The translations under genes and the position numbers were made by a program. Below, piece after piece: positions 20,995-21,910 of a DNA stretch of 21,910 nucleotides (position 1 is its first letter; each line of letters begins with the position of its first letter). This DNA comes from Thioalkalivibrio sp. (GTDB taxonomy: Bacteria; Pseudomonadota; Gammaproteobacteria; Ectothiorhodospirales; Ectothiorhodospiraceae), in the NCBI GenBank assembly GCA_003555285.1, contig PWGH01000207.1, positions 1 to 21,910 of the forward strand, in the 5' to 3' direction. The notes below the pieces were generated by a model. That model worked only from the letters and a program-made list of their open reading frames with translations. It did not search any database and was not told where the DNA came from.

Positions 20995-21910
20995 TCAGGT
21001 CCGTGCGGCGCGCATCGCGGCCAGGAAGTCGTCGAAGGCGTGGCCGACGTCGTGCGGCCCCGGGCTCGCCTCGGGATGCCCCTGCAGACTGAAGGCGGGG
21101 CAATCGGTGCGCGCGATCCCCTGCGAGGTGCCGTCGAACAACGAGCGGTGCGTGGCCTGCACCGTCGGCGGCAGTTGCGCCTCGTCGACCTCGAAGCCAT
21201 GGTTCTGGCTCGAGATCATCACCCGGCCGGTGCGCAGGTCCTGGATCGGATGGTTCGCCCCGTGGTGCCCGAACTTCATCTTCAAGGTCGATGCCCCGCT
21301 GGCCAGGCCGAGCAGCTGGTGCCCCAGGCAGATGCCGAACAGCGGCACCTTTTCGGCGCAAAAGCGCTGGATGCTCGCGATCGCGTAGTCGCAGGGCTCC
21401 GGGTCGCCGGGACCGTTGGTCAGCAGGATGCCGTCGGGCTTCAGCGCCAGCGCCTCGTCCGGCGGCGTCTGGGCCGGGAGCACGGTGACCCGGCAGCCGC
21501 GATCGACCAGCATCCGCAGCATGTTGTATTTCAGGCCGAAATCGTAGGCCACGACGTGAAATTCGGCATCGGTGGGCCGCAGGCGCGGCGCCGGGGCATC
21601 GATGCGCCAGGTGCCCTCCAGCCATTCGTAGGGCCGCTTGGCGCTGACCTCGCGCGCCAAGTCCATCCCCTTGATGCCAGGGAAGTCCCGCGCCCGGCCG
21701 AGCGCCCGTTCGACGTCGATGTCACCGGCCTGCATGCAGCCATTCTGGGCGCCCTGCTCGCGCAGGATCCGGGTCAGCTTGCGGGTGTCGATGCCGGCAA
21801 TCGCCACGACGCCGTGGCGCATCAAAAAGTCCGGCAAGGACTCCCGGCTGCGCCAGTTGCTGACCAGCGGCGGCACGTCGCGCACCACCAGCCCGGCGGC
21901 CTGCGCCATC
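20995..21910 (-). CDS. carA: Carbamoyl phosphate synthase small subunit, N-terminus missing (window edge)
   Basis: CarA hydrolyses glutamine and channels ammonia to CarB. About 304 C-terminal residues are inside the window; by comparison with the usual length (about 380) some 75 residues lie beyond position 21910. The Met at 21909 is probably internal. The visible part has the end of the CPSase small-chain domain ([21 protein letters not shown]) and the whole class I glutamine amidotransferase domain. The latter shows NGPGDP, the nucleophile Cys in GICLGHQL, and the His and Glu in GHPEASPGP. The frame is intact. The promoter, often pyrimidine/arginine controlled, is outside the window. Confidence 0.97.
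   Translation of the reverse strand, partial: MAQAAGLVVRDVPPLVSNWRSRESLPDFLMRHGVVAIAGIDTRKLTRILREQGAQNGCMQAGDIDVERALGRARDFPGIKGMDLAREVSAKRPYEWLEGTWRIDAPAPRLRPTDAEFHVVAYDFGLKYNMLRMLVDRGCRVTVLPAQTPPDEALALKPDGILLTNGPGDPEPCDYAIASIQRFCAEKVPLFGICLGHQLLGLASGASTLKMKFGHHGANHPIQDLRTGRVMISSQNHGFEVDEAQLPPTVQATHRSLFDGTSQGIARTDCPAFSLQGHPEASPGPHDVGHAFDDFLAAMRAART

Overview
This window reads as a stretch of core chromosome from a GC-rich gammaproteobacterium. The gene order carA-carB-greA / yhbY / rlmE-ftsH-folP-glmM-tpiA-secG-tRNA-Leu(GAG) followed by nuoABCDEFGHIJK(L) is the housekeeping order known from many Gammaproteobacteria. The protein types and the intergenic CACGGAA hairpins suggest purple sulfur or sulfur-oxidising relatives (Chromatiales/Ectothiorhodospiraceae-like), but the genus is a guess. 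Except for yhbY, every gene lies on the minus strand, so transcription runs from high to low coordinates.

Right end (about 17222-21910): carA (cut by the window edge), carB and greA. CarA and CarB form glutamine-dependent carbamoyl phosphate synthetase, which feeds pyrimidine and arginine synthesis. greA is joined to carB by a 4-base ATGA overlap. Middle (about 10287-16983): yhbY is the only plus-strand gene. It is divergent from rlmE and convergent with greA. rlmE, yhbY and greA serve ribosome maturation and transcription. ftsH is the membrane quality-control protease. folP, glmM, tpiA and secG serve folate, cell-wall precursor, glycolysis and protein export. tRNA-Leu(GAG) with an encoded CCA end closes this unit and is followed by a good intrinsic-terminator candidate.

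Left end (1-10040): a near-consensus sigma-70 promoter (TTGACA-17 bp-TAGACT) starts a complete set of nuo genes from nuoA to nuoK and the first codons of nuoL. Together they encode the proton-pumping NADH:quinone oxidoreductase (complex I): peripheral arm NuoB-C-D-E-F-G-I and membrane subunits A, H, J, K, L. Most nuo genes are packed with overlaps or a few bases between them. The exceptions are nuoB-nuoC (44 bases), nuoH-nuoI (79) and nuoJ-nuoK (104); the last two contain hairpins.

I found no undescribed multi-gene system here; every substantial open frame is a known housekeeping gene or its shadow. What merits a second look is small. There are two copies of a long hairpin built from 9-base CACGGAA units. 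There are strong hairpins inside transcription units. ftsH begins with TTG, and an out-of-frame ATG within reach of the same Shine-Dalgarno opens a three-codon minicistron. NuoG carries a Lys/Gly-rich insertion with an A7 tract.
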